From CAZBLK01 sp964492715 (GTDB lineage: Bacteria; Bacillota; Clostridia; Lachnospirales; WRBF01), in the NCBI GenBank assembly GCA_964492715.1, contig CAZBLK010000015.1, positions 1 to 64,000 of the forward strand: a stretch of 64,000 nucleotides of DNA. The letters run 5' to 3'. Numbering within the stretch: the stretch's first letter is position 1; each line of letters starts with the position of its first letter. Of this stretch, positions 50,401-57,882 are shown piece after piece. The position numbers and the translations under genes were made by a program. Below the pieces are notes generated by a model. The model was not told the origin of the DNA, ran no database searches, and saw only the letters and a program-made list of their open reading frames with translations.

Positions 50401-50910
50401 ATTACCGAGTTATTTTTAAACGAACAAATTCGTGATAAAGAAATTAGGCTTATCGATTCTGACGGAGCTCAGTTGGGTATTGTTTCTTCAAAAGAAGCGC
50501 AAAAACTTGCAGATGAACGCAAGCTCGACTTAGTGAAGATTTCGCCGACAGCAAAGCCGCCAGTATGCAAAATTATGGACTACAGCAAATTTAAGTTTGA
50601 CCAACAAAAGCGGGAAAAGGAAGCGCGCAAAAAACAAAAAAATATTGAAATAAAAGAGCTTAGGCTTTCCCCCAACATTGACATACATGACATCGAGGTT
50701 AAACGCAAAAAAGCTGTTGAAATTTTGGAAAAGGGCGATAAGGTAAAGATTACTGTTCGCTTTAGGGGGCGTGAGCTGGGACATACTGATGTAGCATATA
50801 AAATGCTTAACGAGTTTGCCGAAAAGGTTTCGGAGCATGGCGTAGTTGAAAAACCACCTAAGATGGAAACAAAAAGCATGGCAATGTTTCTTGCACCACG
50901 CTCAAGCTAA
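50401..50910 (+). CDS. infC: translation initiation factor IF-3
   Basis: A 169-residue IF-3, which keeps ribosomal subunits apart and checks start codons. I start it at ATT 50401: the codons read (M)TELFLNEQIRDKEIRLI, the family N terminus, with AGGAGG nine bases before. No ATG, GTG or TTG is in frame upstream of residue 25. AUU starts on infC are known from E. coli and Bacillus and let IF-3 repress its own translation. The C-terminal domain shows VKISPTAKPPVCKIMDYSKFKF and VRFRGRELGHTD. An out-of-frame ATG at 50396 opens a 7-codon frame overlapping the site. rpmI follows after 107 bp. Confidence 0.95.
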   Translation: MTELFLNEQIRDKEIRLIDSDGAQLGIVSSKEAQKLADERKLDLVKISPTAKPPVCKIMDYSKFKFDQQKREKEARKKQKNIEIKELRLSPNIDIHDIEVKRKKAVEILEKGDKVKITVRFRGRELGHTDVAYKMLNEFAEKVSEHGVVEKPPKMETKSMAMFLAPRSS

Positions 50911-51017
50911 TTATCATAAACGTTTGGTTTAACCGCTTATTCGTTTATTTAAAATATGCAACACATTTACACATTTGTTTTAAATGTTTGCAACACATTT
51001 AAAGGAGGACACGCAAA

Positions 51018-51215
51018 ATGCCTAAGTTAAAAACAAGAAAGGCAGCTGCGAAAAGGTTTACAGCAACTGCTTCTGGTAAGGTACGTTATTCAAAAGCAAA
51101 TAAGCAACATATTTTGACAAAGAAAAGTCCAAAGCGCAAGCGCAAGCTTCGTGTACGTGGTGTTGTTGATAAAACGAACATGAAGAGCATCAAGCGTATG
51201 TTGCCTTACATGTAA
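51018..51215 (+). CDS. rpmI: 50S ribosomal protein L35
   Basis: A 65-residue, very basic L35 of the large subunit. PKLKTRKAAAKRFTATASGK is the family N terminus and KSPKRKRKLR the central basic patch; the tail is KSIKRMLPYM. AAAGGAGGACACGC precedes the ATG. Middle gene of infC-rpmI-rplT, whose expression is coupled to L20 levels through the leader. Confidence 0.98.
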   Translation: MPKLKTRKAAAKRFTATASGKVRYSKANKQHILTKKSPKRKRKLRVRGVVDKTNMKSIKRMLPYM

Positions 51216-51243
51216 TTAAATTTATTTATAAGGAGGACTTTAA

Positions 51244-51597
51244 ATGTCAAGAGTTAAAGGCGCATTAAACGCCAGAAAAAAGCATAAAAAAGTTTTAAAA
51301 CTTGCTAAGGGCTTCAGAGGCTCAAGAAGCAAGCAATATAGAGTAGCAAAGCAGTCTGTTATGCGTGCAATGGCTCATGCCTTTAGGGGTAGAAAGCAAG
51401 TTAAGCGTGAATACAGACGCCTTTGGATTACAAGAATTAACGCTGCTGCTAGGCTTAACGGCCTTTCTTACAGCAAGCTTATGGACGGCTTGAAAAAGTC
51501 GGGCATTAACATTAACAGAAAGATGCTTGCAGAGCTTGCAGTAAACGACGCAAAAGCTTTTGCTGAACTTGCTGAAAAGGCTAAGGCTGTGAAGTAA
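51244..51597 (+). CDS. rplT: 50S ribosomal protein L20
   Basis: A 117-residue L20, an early assembly protein binding 23S rRNA and the autoregulator of this operon. The long basic N-terminal helix begins SRVKGALNARKKHKKVLKLA and continues GFRGSRSKQYRVAKQSVMRA; the C-terminal domain has WITRINAAARLNGLSYSKLM. AAGGAGGAC precedes the ATG. It sits 28 bp after rpmI and is followed by a terminator. Confidence 0.98.
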   Translation: MSRVKGALNARKKHKKVLKLAKGFRGSRSKQYRVAKQSVMRAMAHAFRGRKQVKREYRRLWITRINAAARLNGLSYSKLMDGLKKSGININRKMLAELAVNDAKAFAELAEKAKAVK

Positions 51598-51627
51598 GTT
51601 GTTTGAATTTGATAAAAATAATTTTAA

Positions 51628-51666
51628 TAGCCTTCCCTAGTTTGTTTAATTGGGAAGGTTATTTTT
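51628..51666 (+). terminator. terminator after rplT
   Basis: TAGCCTTCCC/GGGAAGGTTA with a 14-base loop, followed by TTTTT. Confidence 0.85.
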
Positions 51667-51668
51667 AA

Positions 51669-51839
51669 ATGTACAAGATTGTTTTAACGTCCACACAATC
51701 CAAGGAGGAAGCACAACACTTTTACCGTAAATTGGGATACAAAGACTGTGGTTGCTTAATTTTAGAAAAAGAGCCACTGGAAATTTTTTTACAAAAAACT
51801 TGGGAGATGAACATTAAGTCCACCTCCCTAAACTATTAA
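51669..51839 (+). pseudogene. C-terminal remnant of a GNAT acetyltransferase
   Basis: A 56-codon frame starting three bases after the rplT terminator. Its product begins MYKIVLTSTQSKEEAQHFYR and continues with KLGYKDCGCLILEKEPLEIF, the last strand-helix-strand of GNAT acetyltransferases (the FYRKLGY motif). The acetyl-CoA-binding loop and N-terminal half are missing, and no ribosome-binding site precedes it, so it is probably dead. The last ~12 codons look random. Its TAA overlaps the glnS stop on the other strand. Confidence 0.65.
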
Positions 51840-53488
51840 TCACCTTTATAACTACTCTTTAACCCAACAATTCTATTAAAAACAAGCTCTCCATCTTTGC
51901 TCAACTTACTATCCAAGCAAAAATACCCATTTCTAAGGAACTGGAACCTGTCCTCGACTGTAGCTTCCTTAATCGCCGGCTCAACAACACAGCAATCCAT
52001 GTTTACAAGCGAATTAGGGTTTTTAACAAACCCAGCTTCTGCCGTTTCATCATCAATTATTAAGCTTTCCAAAAGCCTAGCTGTTGCCTTTACACCATGC
52101 TTTGCTGAAACCCAGTGAATTGTACCTTTAACTTTTCTTCCAGTAAAGCCAGAGCCACTTTTTGTTTCAGGGTCGTATGTGCAGCGAATCTCGACAATGT
52201 TTCCACTTTCGTCCTTTACAACTTCTTCACACTTTACAAAGTATGCGCCCTTTAACCGAACTTCCTTTCCAACTGTAAGGCGGAAAAACTTGCTAGGAGC
52301 ATTTTCCATAAAGTCGGTGCGCTCAATGTAAAGCTCCTTTGAAAAAGGAACAAGTCTTTCGCCCATTTCTGGGTTTTCTGGGTTGTTTTCTACAGGAAGA
52401 AGCTCCTCCACGTCGTCTGGATAGTTTGTTATAACAACTTTAATTGGGTCAAGCACAGCCATAACAACTTTTGCCTTTTCCTTTAAATCTTCACGGACGC
52501 AATGTTCCAAAAATGCAAAGTCTACAACGCTGTTTGCCTTTGACAAGCCAATTCTTTCGCAAAAATCACGAACTGCTTCTGGAGTATAGCCACGGCGGCG
52601 CATTCCAGCAATTGTAATCATTCGTGGGTCGTCCCAGCCGTCAACTTCGCCGTTTTCTACCAATTGGCGAAGGTAACGCTTGCCCATAATTGTGTTTGTA
52701 AGTTGCAACTTTGCAAACTCAATTTGCCTTGGCCTAACTTCAAAATCAAGGTTATTTATTGTCCAGTCATAAAAAGGTCTGTGGTCCTCAAACTCAAGTG
52801 TGCAAATTGAATGTGTAATTTTTTCAATAGCATCTTCAAGAGGGTGCGCAAAGTCGTACATTGGGTAAATGCACCATTTGTCACCTGTGTTGTGGTGGTG
52901 CAGGTGTGCTATACGGTAAATTACAGGGTCACGCATGTTAATGTTTGGCGACGCCATGTCAATTTTTGCACGAAGTGTACGTGTGCCGTCTGTAAATTCA
53001 CCATTTCTCATTCGCTCGAAAAGGTCAAGGTTTTCTTCTACAGAACGGTTTCTGTACGGGCTGTCTTTTCCTGGGGAATTAAGCGTGCCACGGTATTCAC
53101 GCATTTGTTCAGCCGACAAGTCGCAAACAAACGCCTTGCCCTTTTTAATAAGCTCAACAGCAAACCCATAAATTTGCTCAAAATAATCTGATGCGTAATA
53201 AAGCCTGTCTTCCCAGTCAAACCCAAGCCATTTAATGTCGTCAATTATTGAATTAACATACTCGACGTCCTCTTTTGCTGGGTTTGTGTCGTCAAAGCGC
53301 AAATTGCACATTCCACCGTAATGCTTTGCCACACCAAAGTTAAAGCAAATGCTTTTTGCGTGCCCAATGTGTAAATAGCCGTTTGGCTCTGGTGGGAAGC
53401 GTGTGTGAATTTTGTTCAACTCGCCCTTTAAATCCTCATTTATATAACTATGAATAAAATTAGCTGTGTTAGTTAATGCGCTATCCAT
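51836..53488 (-). CDS. glnS: glutaminyl-tRNA synthetase
   Basis: A 550-residue class I synthetase that charges tRNA-Gln directly. FPPEPNGYLHIGHAKS holds the HIGH motif, followed by LRFDDTNPAKEDVEY; the C-terminal beta-barrels that read the anticodon are present. The place of the usual MSKR (KMSKS-type) loop reads TNTIMGKRYLRQLV, with Gly for Ser. GlnRS is found in only part of the Firmicutes, which otherwise use the GatCAB route; its presence here suggests an acquired gene, though its base composition looks like its neighbours. AGGGAG precedes the ATG. A small unknown gene lies 26 bp upstream. Confidence 0.96.
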   Translation of the reverse strand: MDSALTNTANFIHSYINEDLKGELNKIHTRFPPEPNGYLHIGHAKSICFNFGVAKHYGGMCNLRFDDTNPAKEDVEYVNSIIDDIKWLGFDWEDRLYYASDYFEQIYGFAVELIKKGKAFVCDLSAEQMREYRGTLNSPGKDSPYRNRSVEENLDLFERMRNGEFTDGTRTLRAKIDMASPNINMRDPVIYRIAHLHHHNTGDKWCIYPMYDFAHPLEDAIEKITHSICTLEFEDHRPFYDWTINNLDFEVRPRQIEFAKLQLTNTIMGKRYLRQLVENGEVDGWDDPRMITIAGMRRRGYTPEAVRDFCERIGLSKANSVVDFAFLEHCVREDLKEKAKVVMAVLDPIKVVITNYPDDVEELLPVENNPENPEMGERLVPFSKELYIERTDFMENAPSKFFRLTVGKEVRLKGAYFVKCEEVVKDESGNIVEIRCTYDPETKSGSGFTGRKVKGTIHWVSAKHGVKATARLLESLIIDDETAEAGFVKNPNSLVNMDCCVVEPAIKEATVEDRFQFLRNGYFCLDSKLSKDGELVFNRIVGLKSSYKGD

Positions 53489-53514
53489 ACTAAAACTCCC
53501 TTTTTATATTAAGT

Positions 53515-53745
53515 CTAAAAGCTTTTGCTATCAAAATCTTCATGGTAAAAAACTGTATTGCAATGCTCACAATGCCCAAACTTTACAATTTTGTCAGAGT
53601 TGTCTGTTTTTAGGGTATACTGAAGCTTTACCTTTACATTTTCGCCCTGTCGCTGGCAAAAGTGGTTTTCAAAGTAATAATTTTTAGAGTTTTCAAACGA
53701 TTCAGCTTGTAACAGTATTTGCTTAATTTGGCTTAATTGCTCCAT
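53515..53745 (-). CDS. small conserved-looking protein of unknown function
   Basis: A 76-residue acidic to neutral protein. It has no membrane segment. The C-terminal half contains a Cys-x2-Cys pair in KFGHCEHCNTVFYHEDF, and a further Cys lies in NHFCQRQG, so metal binding is possible. I do not recognise a family. TGGAGGGA lies six bases before the ATG, and it precedes glnS by 26 bp in the same direction, which supports a real gene. It starts 17 bp after the end of the MITE-like element, so the insertion may have altered its promoter. Confidence 0.6.
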   Translation of the reverse strand: MEQLSQIKQILLQAESFENSKNYYFENHFCQRQGENVKVKLQYTLKTDNSDKIVKFGHCEHCNTVFYHEDFDSKSF

Positions 53746-53761
53746 AGTATCCCTCCATTTC

Positions 53762-53927
53762 TAGGGTCTGTTTTAAAAATAGCTTTTAGTGGATTTTTGA
53801 GAAAATTTTTTGAAGTGCGAGGAAGCGAAAACCGCACGTGCCCAAAGGTACGTAAGGTTTTTGCTGACGAAGCAATTCGGAAAATTTACCGAAAAGACGC
53901 TAAAATGGATTTTTAAAACAGCCCCTA
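53762..53927. mobile_element. 166-bp MITE-like hairpin element
   Basis: Terminal inverted repeats of 19 bp (TAGGGTCTGTTTTAAAAAT, 53762-53780, against 53909-53927) match at 18 positions and both ends carry TA, as expected for a TA target duplication of IS630/mariner-type transposases. The interior is also self-complementary almost to the centre (ACGTGCC/GGTACGT tip), so one strand folds as a full-length hairpin. There is no coding capacity. It sits between the small gene before glnS and the EF-G paralogue terminator. Confidence 0.75.
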
Positions 53928-53984
53928 CAAAACCAATACTATATTTATACAGCATTTTGCAAAAATTATCAAGCCTTAATTGGC

Positions 53985-54030
53985 AATAAAAAAGCAATAC
54001 CAAATTCTTAAATGAATAAGGTATTGCTTT
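53985..54030 (-). terminator. terminator after the EF-G paralogue
   Basis: On the minus strand AAAGCAATACC/GGTATTGCTTT (11 bp) is followed by TTTTTT. The remaining 54031-54148 shows no feature. Confidence 0.8.
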
Positions 54031-54148
54031 ATGTTAACGTTATGTTTTAAGTGTCTTCTGCTTTAGTTCTGACAATCCAATGGTATTAAGCACAGCAATT
54101 TATACAGCAGTCACTACAGCTTGCTTTTCTTCGCTTATATGCTTAAAC

Positions 54149-56239
54149 TTATTTGCCTTCCTTCTCCAGTTCCTTCTTGCGTGCCTCAATAACCTTGTTT
54201 TGCACGTCGTTAGGCGCTTCATCATACCTTTCAAACTTGTATGTAAAGCTTCCCCTACCCTGCGTCATCGAGCGCAAATCTGTAGCATATTTAAACATTT
54301 CAGCCAAAGGAACTTCGGCAGAAATAACTTGTTTGGTTCCAACCTTATCCATTCCCAAAATGCGCCCACGCCTTTTGTTCATGTCGCCCATAATGTCACC
54401 AGTGTAGTCATCTGGAACAGTGACAGCAACTTTAGCAATTGGCTCTAAAATTGCAGGCTTAGCCTTTGTAAATGCCTCTTTAAAAGCTTGTGTAGCCGCC
54501 ATTTTAAACGCCATTTCCGACGAGTCAACAGGGTGGTACGAGCCGTCAACAAGAATTGTCTTTATACCAACAACTGGGTAGCCGGCAAGAGGGCCAGCTT
54601 TACAGCACTCTTGAACGCCCTTTTCAACCGCTGGGAAGTATTGACGTGGAACAGAACCGCCAAATATTTTTTCTTCAAATACGTAAGGAACAGACATATC
54701 ACCAGAAGGCTCAAATTCCATATGTACGTCGCCATACTGCCCGTGACCACCAGATTGCTTTTTGTATTTTCCTTGAACTCTAACTTTTGCCTTAATCATT
54801 TCACGGTAAGGTACAATTGGCGAAACAAGCTCGACATCAAGCTTATAACGTGATTTAAGCTTGTTCACAAGCACATCAAGCTGGTTGTCGCCAACGCCAG
54901 AAATTACCGACTGTTTAGTTTCGGCGTTAACTTCAAATTTCAAAGTTTTGTCTTCTTCCAACAGTTTAGAAATTGCTTGGCTAATTTTATCCTCGTCACC
55001 CTTGCCCTTAGCAATTATAGCCATAGACATAAGTGACTCTGGGAAGTTTATTCCGCCAAACTCAACCGGCTTTTCCTTTGCACAAAGAGTATCACCTGTT
55101 GCAACACTTTGAAGCTTAGCAATTGCGCCAATGTCGCCTGCTTTAAGCTCTGTTACTTCAATTTGCTCTTTGCCACGTAAAACATACAAATGCCCAGCCT
55201 TTTCAACAAAGTCTTGGCGTGGGTTATATAAAGGCGTATCCTTTTTTAAAACGCCTGAATTTACACGGAAAATGCTTAACCTACCAACATAAGGGTCAGC
55301 AATTGTTTTAAAAATGAAAACAGAAGGTGACTCAGCTTCATTGCACTTAACTTCAATTTCGTTGCCGTTCTTTAAGTCTTTAGCTTTTTTCGCTTCGTGC
55401 ATAACATCAGTTGACGGCAAGTAGTTTACAATTGTGTCCATTGCGCCACGTACACCAATGTTCATTGTTGCAGCGCCGCAAACAACAGGCGAAACTTCGC
55501 AAGCAAACATACCCTTTTTTATACCCTCTTTAATTTCGTCAACGCTGAAACGCTCATCGTTAAAAAACTTTTCCATAAGAGCGTCATCAGTTTCTGCAAC
55601 GGCTTCTTCTATCATAATACGCATGTCAGCAACAGCGTCAGTTAAGTCCGCAGGGACGTCACAGTTTTCAGTCTTGCCGCCTACATATTTTCTGCCTTCG
55701 TTCTTAATTACATTAACAAAACCATTAAACTTTCCGTTTTCCTTAAAAGGAATTTGCATTGGAGCAATGCTCTTTCCAAATTTTGCTTTAAGCTCGTCTA
55801 CTACTTTGTTGAAGTCTGCGTTTTCGTCGTCCATTTCGTTTACAAAAAACATTTTTGGAATACCCATTTCTTCGGCATATTCCCACGCTTTTTCCGTTCC
55901 AACTTCAACGCCAGACTTTGCAGAAACAACAATGAGTGCTAAATCAGCCGCACAAAGTGCTTGCTTAACTTCGCCTACAAAGTCAAAATAGCCTGGTGTG
56001 TCAATAAAGTTTATTTTATTGTTAAGCCACTCTATAGGAACAATTGATGCACCGATAGAAACTTTTCTTCTTATTTCTTCTGAATCATAATCGCTTACGG
56101 TGTTGCCGTCCTCAACCCTGCCTTGACGGCTTGTTACGCCAGCACTAAAAAGAGCAGCTTCAACAATTGTTGTTTTACCGCACCCACTGTGTCCCAAAAT
56201 TGCAACGTTGCGAATTTCATTAGCCGAATAGCATTTCAT
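54149..56239 (-). CDS. elongation factor G paralogue
   Basis: A 696-residue translational GTPase of the EF-G-like group distinct from main FusA. G1 is GHSGCGKTT instead of AHIDAGKTT, G3 DTPGYFDF, and the G4 motif reads FVNEMDDE, with Glu replacing the usual Lys of NKxD, which may alter guanine-nucleotide affinity. Domain II, domain IV (QSGGHGQYGDVHMEFEP) and domain V are present, so the five-domain shape is kept. Such paralogues are widespread in Clostridia and their function is not well known; some may act in recycling or in stress. It stands alone, not in a str operon. GAGGAGG precedes the ATG and a palindrome lies in the leader. Confidence 0.92.
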   Translation of the reverse strand: MKCYSANEIRNVAILGHSGCGKTTIVEAALFSAGVTSRQGRVEDGNTVSDYDSEEIRRKVSIGASIVPIEWLNNKINFIDTPGYFDFVGEVKQALCAADLALIVVSAKSGVEVGTEKAWEYAEEMGIPKMFFVNEMDDENADFNKVVDELKAKFGKSIAPMQIPFKENGKFNGFVNVIKNEGRKYVGGKTENCDVPADLTDAVADMRIMIEEAVAETDDALMEKFFNDERFSVDEIKEGIKKGMFACEVSPVVCGAATMNIGVRGAMDTIVNYLPSTDVMHEAKKAKDLKNGNEIEVKCNEAESPSVFIFKTIADPYVGRLSIFRVNSGVLKKDTPLYNPRQDFVEKAGHLYVLRGKEQIEVTELKAGDIGAIAKLQSVATGDTLCAKEKPVEFGGINFPESLMSMAIIAKGKGDEDKISQAISKLLEEDKTLKFEVNAETKQSVISGVGDNQLDVLVNKLKSRYKLDVELVSPIVPYREMIKAKVRVQGKYKKQSGGHGQYGDVHMEFEPSGDMSVPYVFEEKIFGGSVPRQYFPAVEKGVQECCKAGPLAGYPVVGIKTILVDGSYHPVDSSEMAFKMAATQAFKEAFTKAKPAILEPIAKVAVTVPDDYTGDIMGDMNKRRGRILGMDKVGTKQVISAEVPLAEMFKYATDLRSMTQGRGSFTYKFERYDEAPNDVQNKVIEARKKELEKEGK

Positions 56240-56267
56240 TGTTTTGCCTCCTCAACTTTTTAAAATA

Positions 56268-56291
56268 GTGCGGCTGTAATTACAGCGGCAC
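56268..56291 (-). promoter_or_regulatory. near-perfect 24-bp palindrome in the EF-G paralogue leader
   Basis: GTGC-g-GCTGTAATTACAGC-g-GCAC is symmetrical except for one base pair in each half. It ends 28 bp before the ATG. It could be an operator or a leader hairpin. The rest of 56292-56500 is AT-rich with no clear leftward promoter (TTGACT occurs without a matching -10). Confidence 0.5.
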
Positions 56292-56502
56292 GAAATTGTT
56301 TGGTTTGAACTTATATAAGCAAATTATTTCACAGAGACTAGGAAAGTGAAATAAGTCAACTTCACAATTACTCTTATTATACAATTCTCCTTATAAGCAT
56401 ATTTCCCTTTTTTTATTTTGTAAAAGAAATTATTTTGTAAAACTTTCACAAAAAGTAAATTATTAATTGTTTACTATGACTGATAAATTTTTAACAATTT
56501 TA

Positions 56503-56531
56503 TTGACTACCAGTTTAATGTATAATATAAT
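56503..56531 (+). promoter_or_regulatory. promoter of aroA
   Basis: TTGACT (56503-56508), 17 bp, TATAAT (56526-56531), 34 bp before the ATG. Confidence 0.75.
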
Positions 56532-56565
56532 TGTAATGTTGTTTATCAAAAAGGGGCATTGAAAT

Positions 56566-57864
56566 ATGAATGTTAAAGTAAAAAAAGCGCAAAGTGGACT
56601 GCACGGAAAGTTTGAACTAATAGGAGACAAGTCCATAACGCATCGTGCCCTTATGATTGGTGCAATAGCAAACGGCATAACCGAAATTTCGGGCTTTTCA
56701 ACTGGCGACGACTGCATTTCCACAATAAATTGTTTGAGACAGCTTGGTGTAAACGTTGAAATATCTAATGGCATTGCAAAAGTTTTTGGCAAAGGGTTAA
56801 ATGGTTTTCAAAAGCCTAATGGTGTGCTTAACGTTGGAAACAGTGGCACGACTATAAGGCTTTTAAGCGGAATTTTGGCAAATCAGGCACAAGCTTTTTC
56901 ATGCGAAATTACAGGTGACGAGTCAATTTGTAAACGCCCTATGGAAAGAATTATTACACCTCTTTCGCTAATGGGTGCTAAAATAAGTGGTACAAACGGC
57001 AAAGCGCCAATTACTATAGTCGGAAGCAAGCTTTCTGGAATTAACTACACCCTTCCCATTCCGTCCGCACAAGTTAAGTCGGCCATTCTTTTTGCTGCGC
57101 TAAATGCAGACGGTGCAACCACAATTGTTGAGCCAGTTGCTTCACGTGACCACACAGAAATTATGTTAAACCTTTTTGGAGCTGACATAAAAAAAGAAGG
57201 GCACAAAATTTTATGTAACCCGAAAAAGTCACTTTCTGCAAGGAAAATTTCAATTCCTGCCGACATTTCAGCGGCGGCGTTTTTTATAGTTGCAGCATTA
57301 ATTGTGCCAAACTCACATATTTATATGGAAAATGTTTTGCTGAACGAAACACGAGCAAAAATAATTGATGTTCTAACAGAAGCTGGGGGATACATTAAAA
57401 TACATGACAAAAAAATTGTTTGTGGGGAGCTTGTGGGAAACATTGAGGTATGTTCCTCACGGCTTTCTAAAATGGAAATTGGCGGTGACATAATTCCAAA
57501 GTTAATTGATGAAATACCAGTTCTAGCTGTAGCTGCCGCTTTTGCTGACGGCACGACAACTATAAAAGATGCAGATGAGTTGAGGAAGAAAGAATCAAAC
57601 CGAATTTCAGCAATTGCTACCGAGCTTCAAAAAATGGGTATTGATATAAATGAAACAGAAGACGGACTTACTATAAAAGGCAACCACGATAAGCCGATAA
57701 AAGGCGCAGTTGTAAATTCTCACAACGACCATAGAATAGCAATGAGCCTAGCTATTGCTTCACTATTGGCTGACGGCGAAACAGTAATTCAAGGCGCAGA
57801 GTGTGTAGACATTTCGTTCCCAAACTTTTTTAGACTAATAAAAAACAATGGGCTGACACAATAG
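56566..57864 (+). CDS. aroA: 3-phosphoshikimate 1-carboxyvinyltransferase (EPSP synthase)
   Basis: A 432-residue EPSP synthase, step six of the shikimate pathway, joining shikimate-3-phosphate and phosphoenolpyruvate. Motifs: GDKSITHRALMIG at the start, NVGNSGTTIRLLSGILA (the PEP-site loop with Asn-x-Gly-Thr), ITGDESICKRPMERI, and the C-terminal DELRKKESNRI and SHNDHRIAMSLAIA. The PEP loop reads NSGTT where glyphosate-sensitive plant and E. coli enzymes read NAGTAMR, so it looks like a class II, less sensitive form; that is inferred from the motif. It stands alone; no other aro genes are in the window. Start after AAAAGGGGC. Confidence 0.95.
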   Translation: MNVKVKKAQSGLHGKFELIGDKSITHRALMIGAIANGITEISGFSTGDDCISTINCLRQLGVNVEISNGIAKVFGKGLNGFQKPNGVLNVGNSGTTIRLLSGILANQAQAFSCEITGDESICKRPMERIITPLSLMGAKISGTNGKAPITIVGSKLSGINYTLPIPSAQVKSAILFAALNADGATTIVEPVASRDHTEIMLNLFGADIKKEGHKILCNPKKSLSARKISIPADISAAAFFIVAALIVPNSHIYMENVLLNETRAKIIDVLTEAGGYIKIHDKKIVCGELVGNIEVCSSRLSKMEIGGDIIPKLIDEIPVLAVAAAFADGTTTIKDADELRKKESNRISAIATELQKMGIDINETEDGLTIKGNHDKPIKGAVVNSHNDHRIAMSLAIASLLADGETVIQGAECVDISFPNFFRLIKNNGLTQ

Positions 57865-57879
57865 TTGTAATCAGCCCAT
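57848..57879. terminator. shared convergent terminator of aroA and the HD-GYP-like gene
   Basis: ATGGGCTGA (57848-57856) and TCAGCCCAT (57871-57879) form a 9-bp stem spanning the aroA stop. On the minus strand it is followed by TGTTTTTTATT, a good terminator; on the plus strand the tail is weak. Confidence 0.7.
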
Positions 57880-57882
57880 CGT

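Noticed and set aside
50396..50419. ATG with a 7-codon frame at the infC ribosome-binding site
   Set aside because: Spacing from AGGAGG is too short and the frame ends at once; the conserved IF-3 N terminus begins at ATT 50401.
50473..50910. infC starting at TTG 50473
   Set aside because: It would remove the conserved NEQIRDKEIRLID segment of the N-terminal domain.
55434..55991. 185-codon plus-strand frame
   Set aside because: Antisense shadow of the EF-G paralogue without ribosome-binding site.
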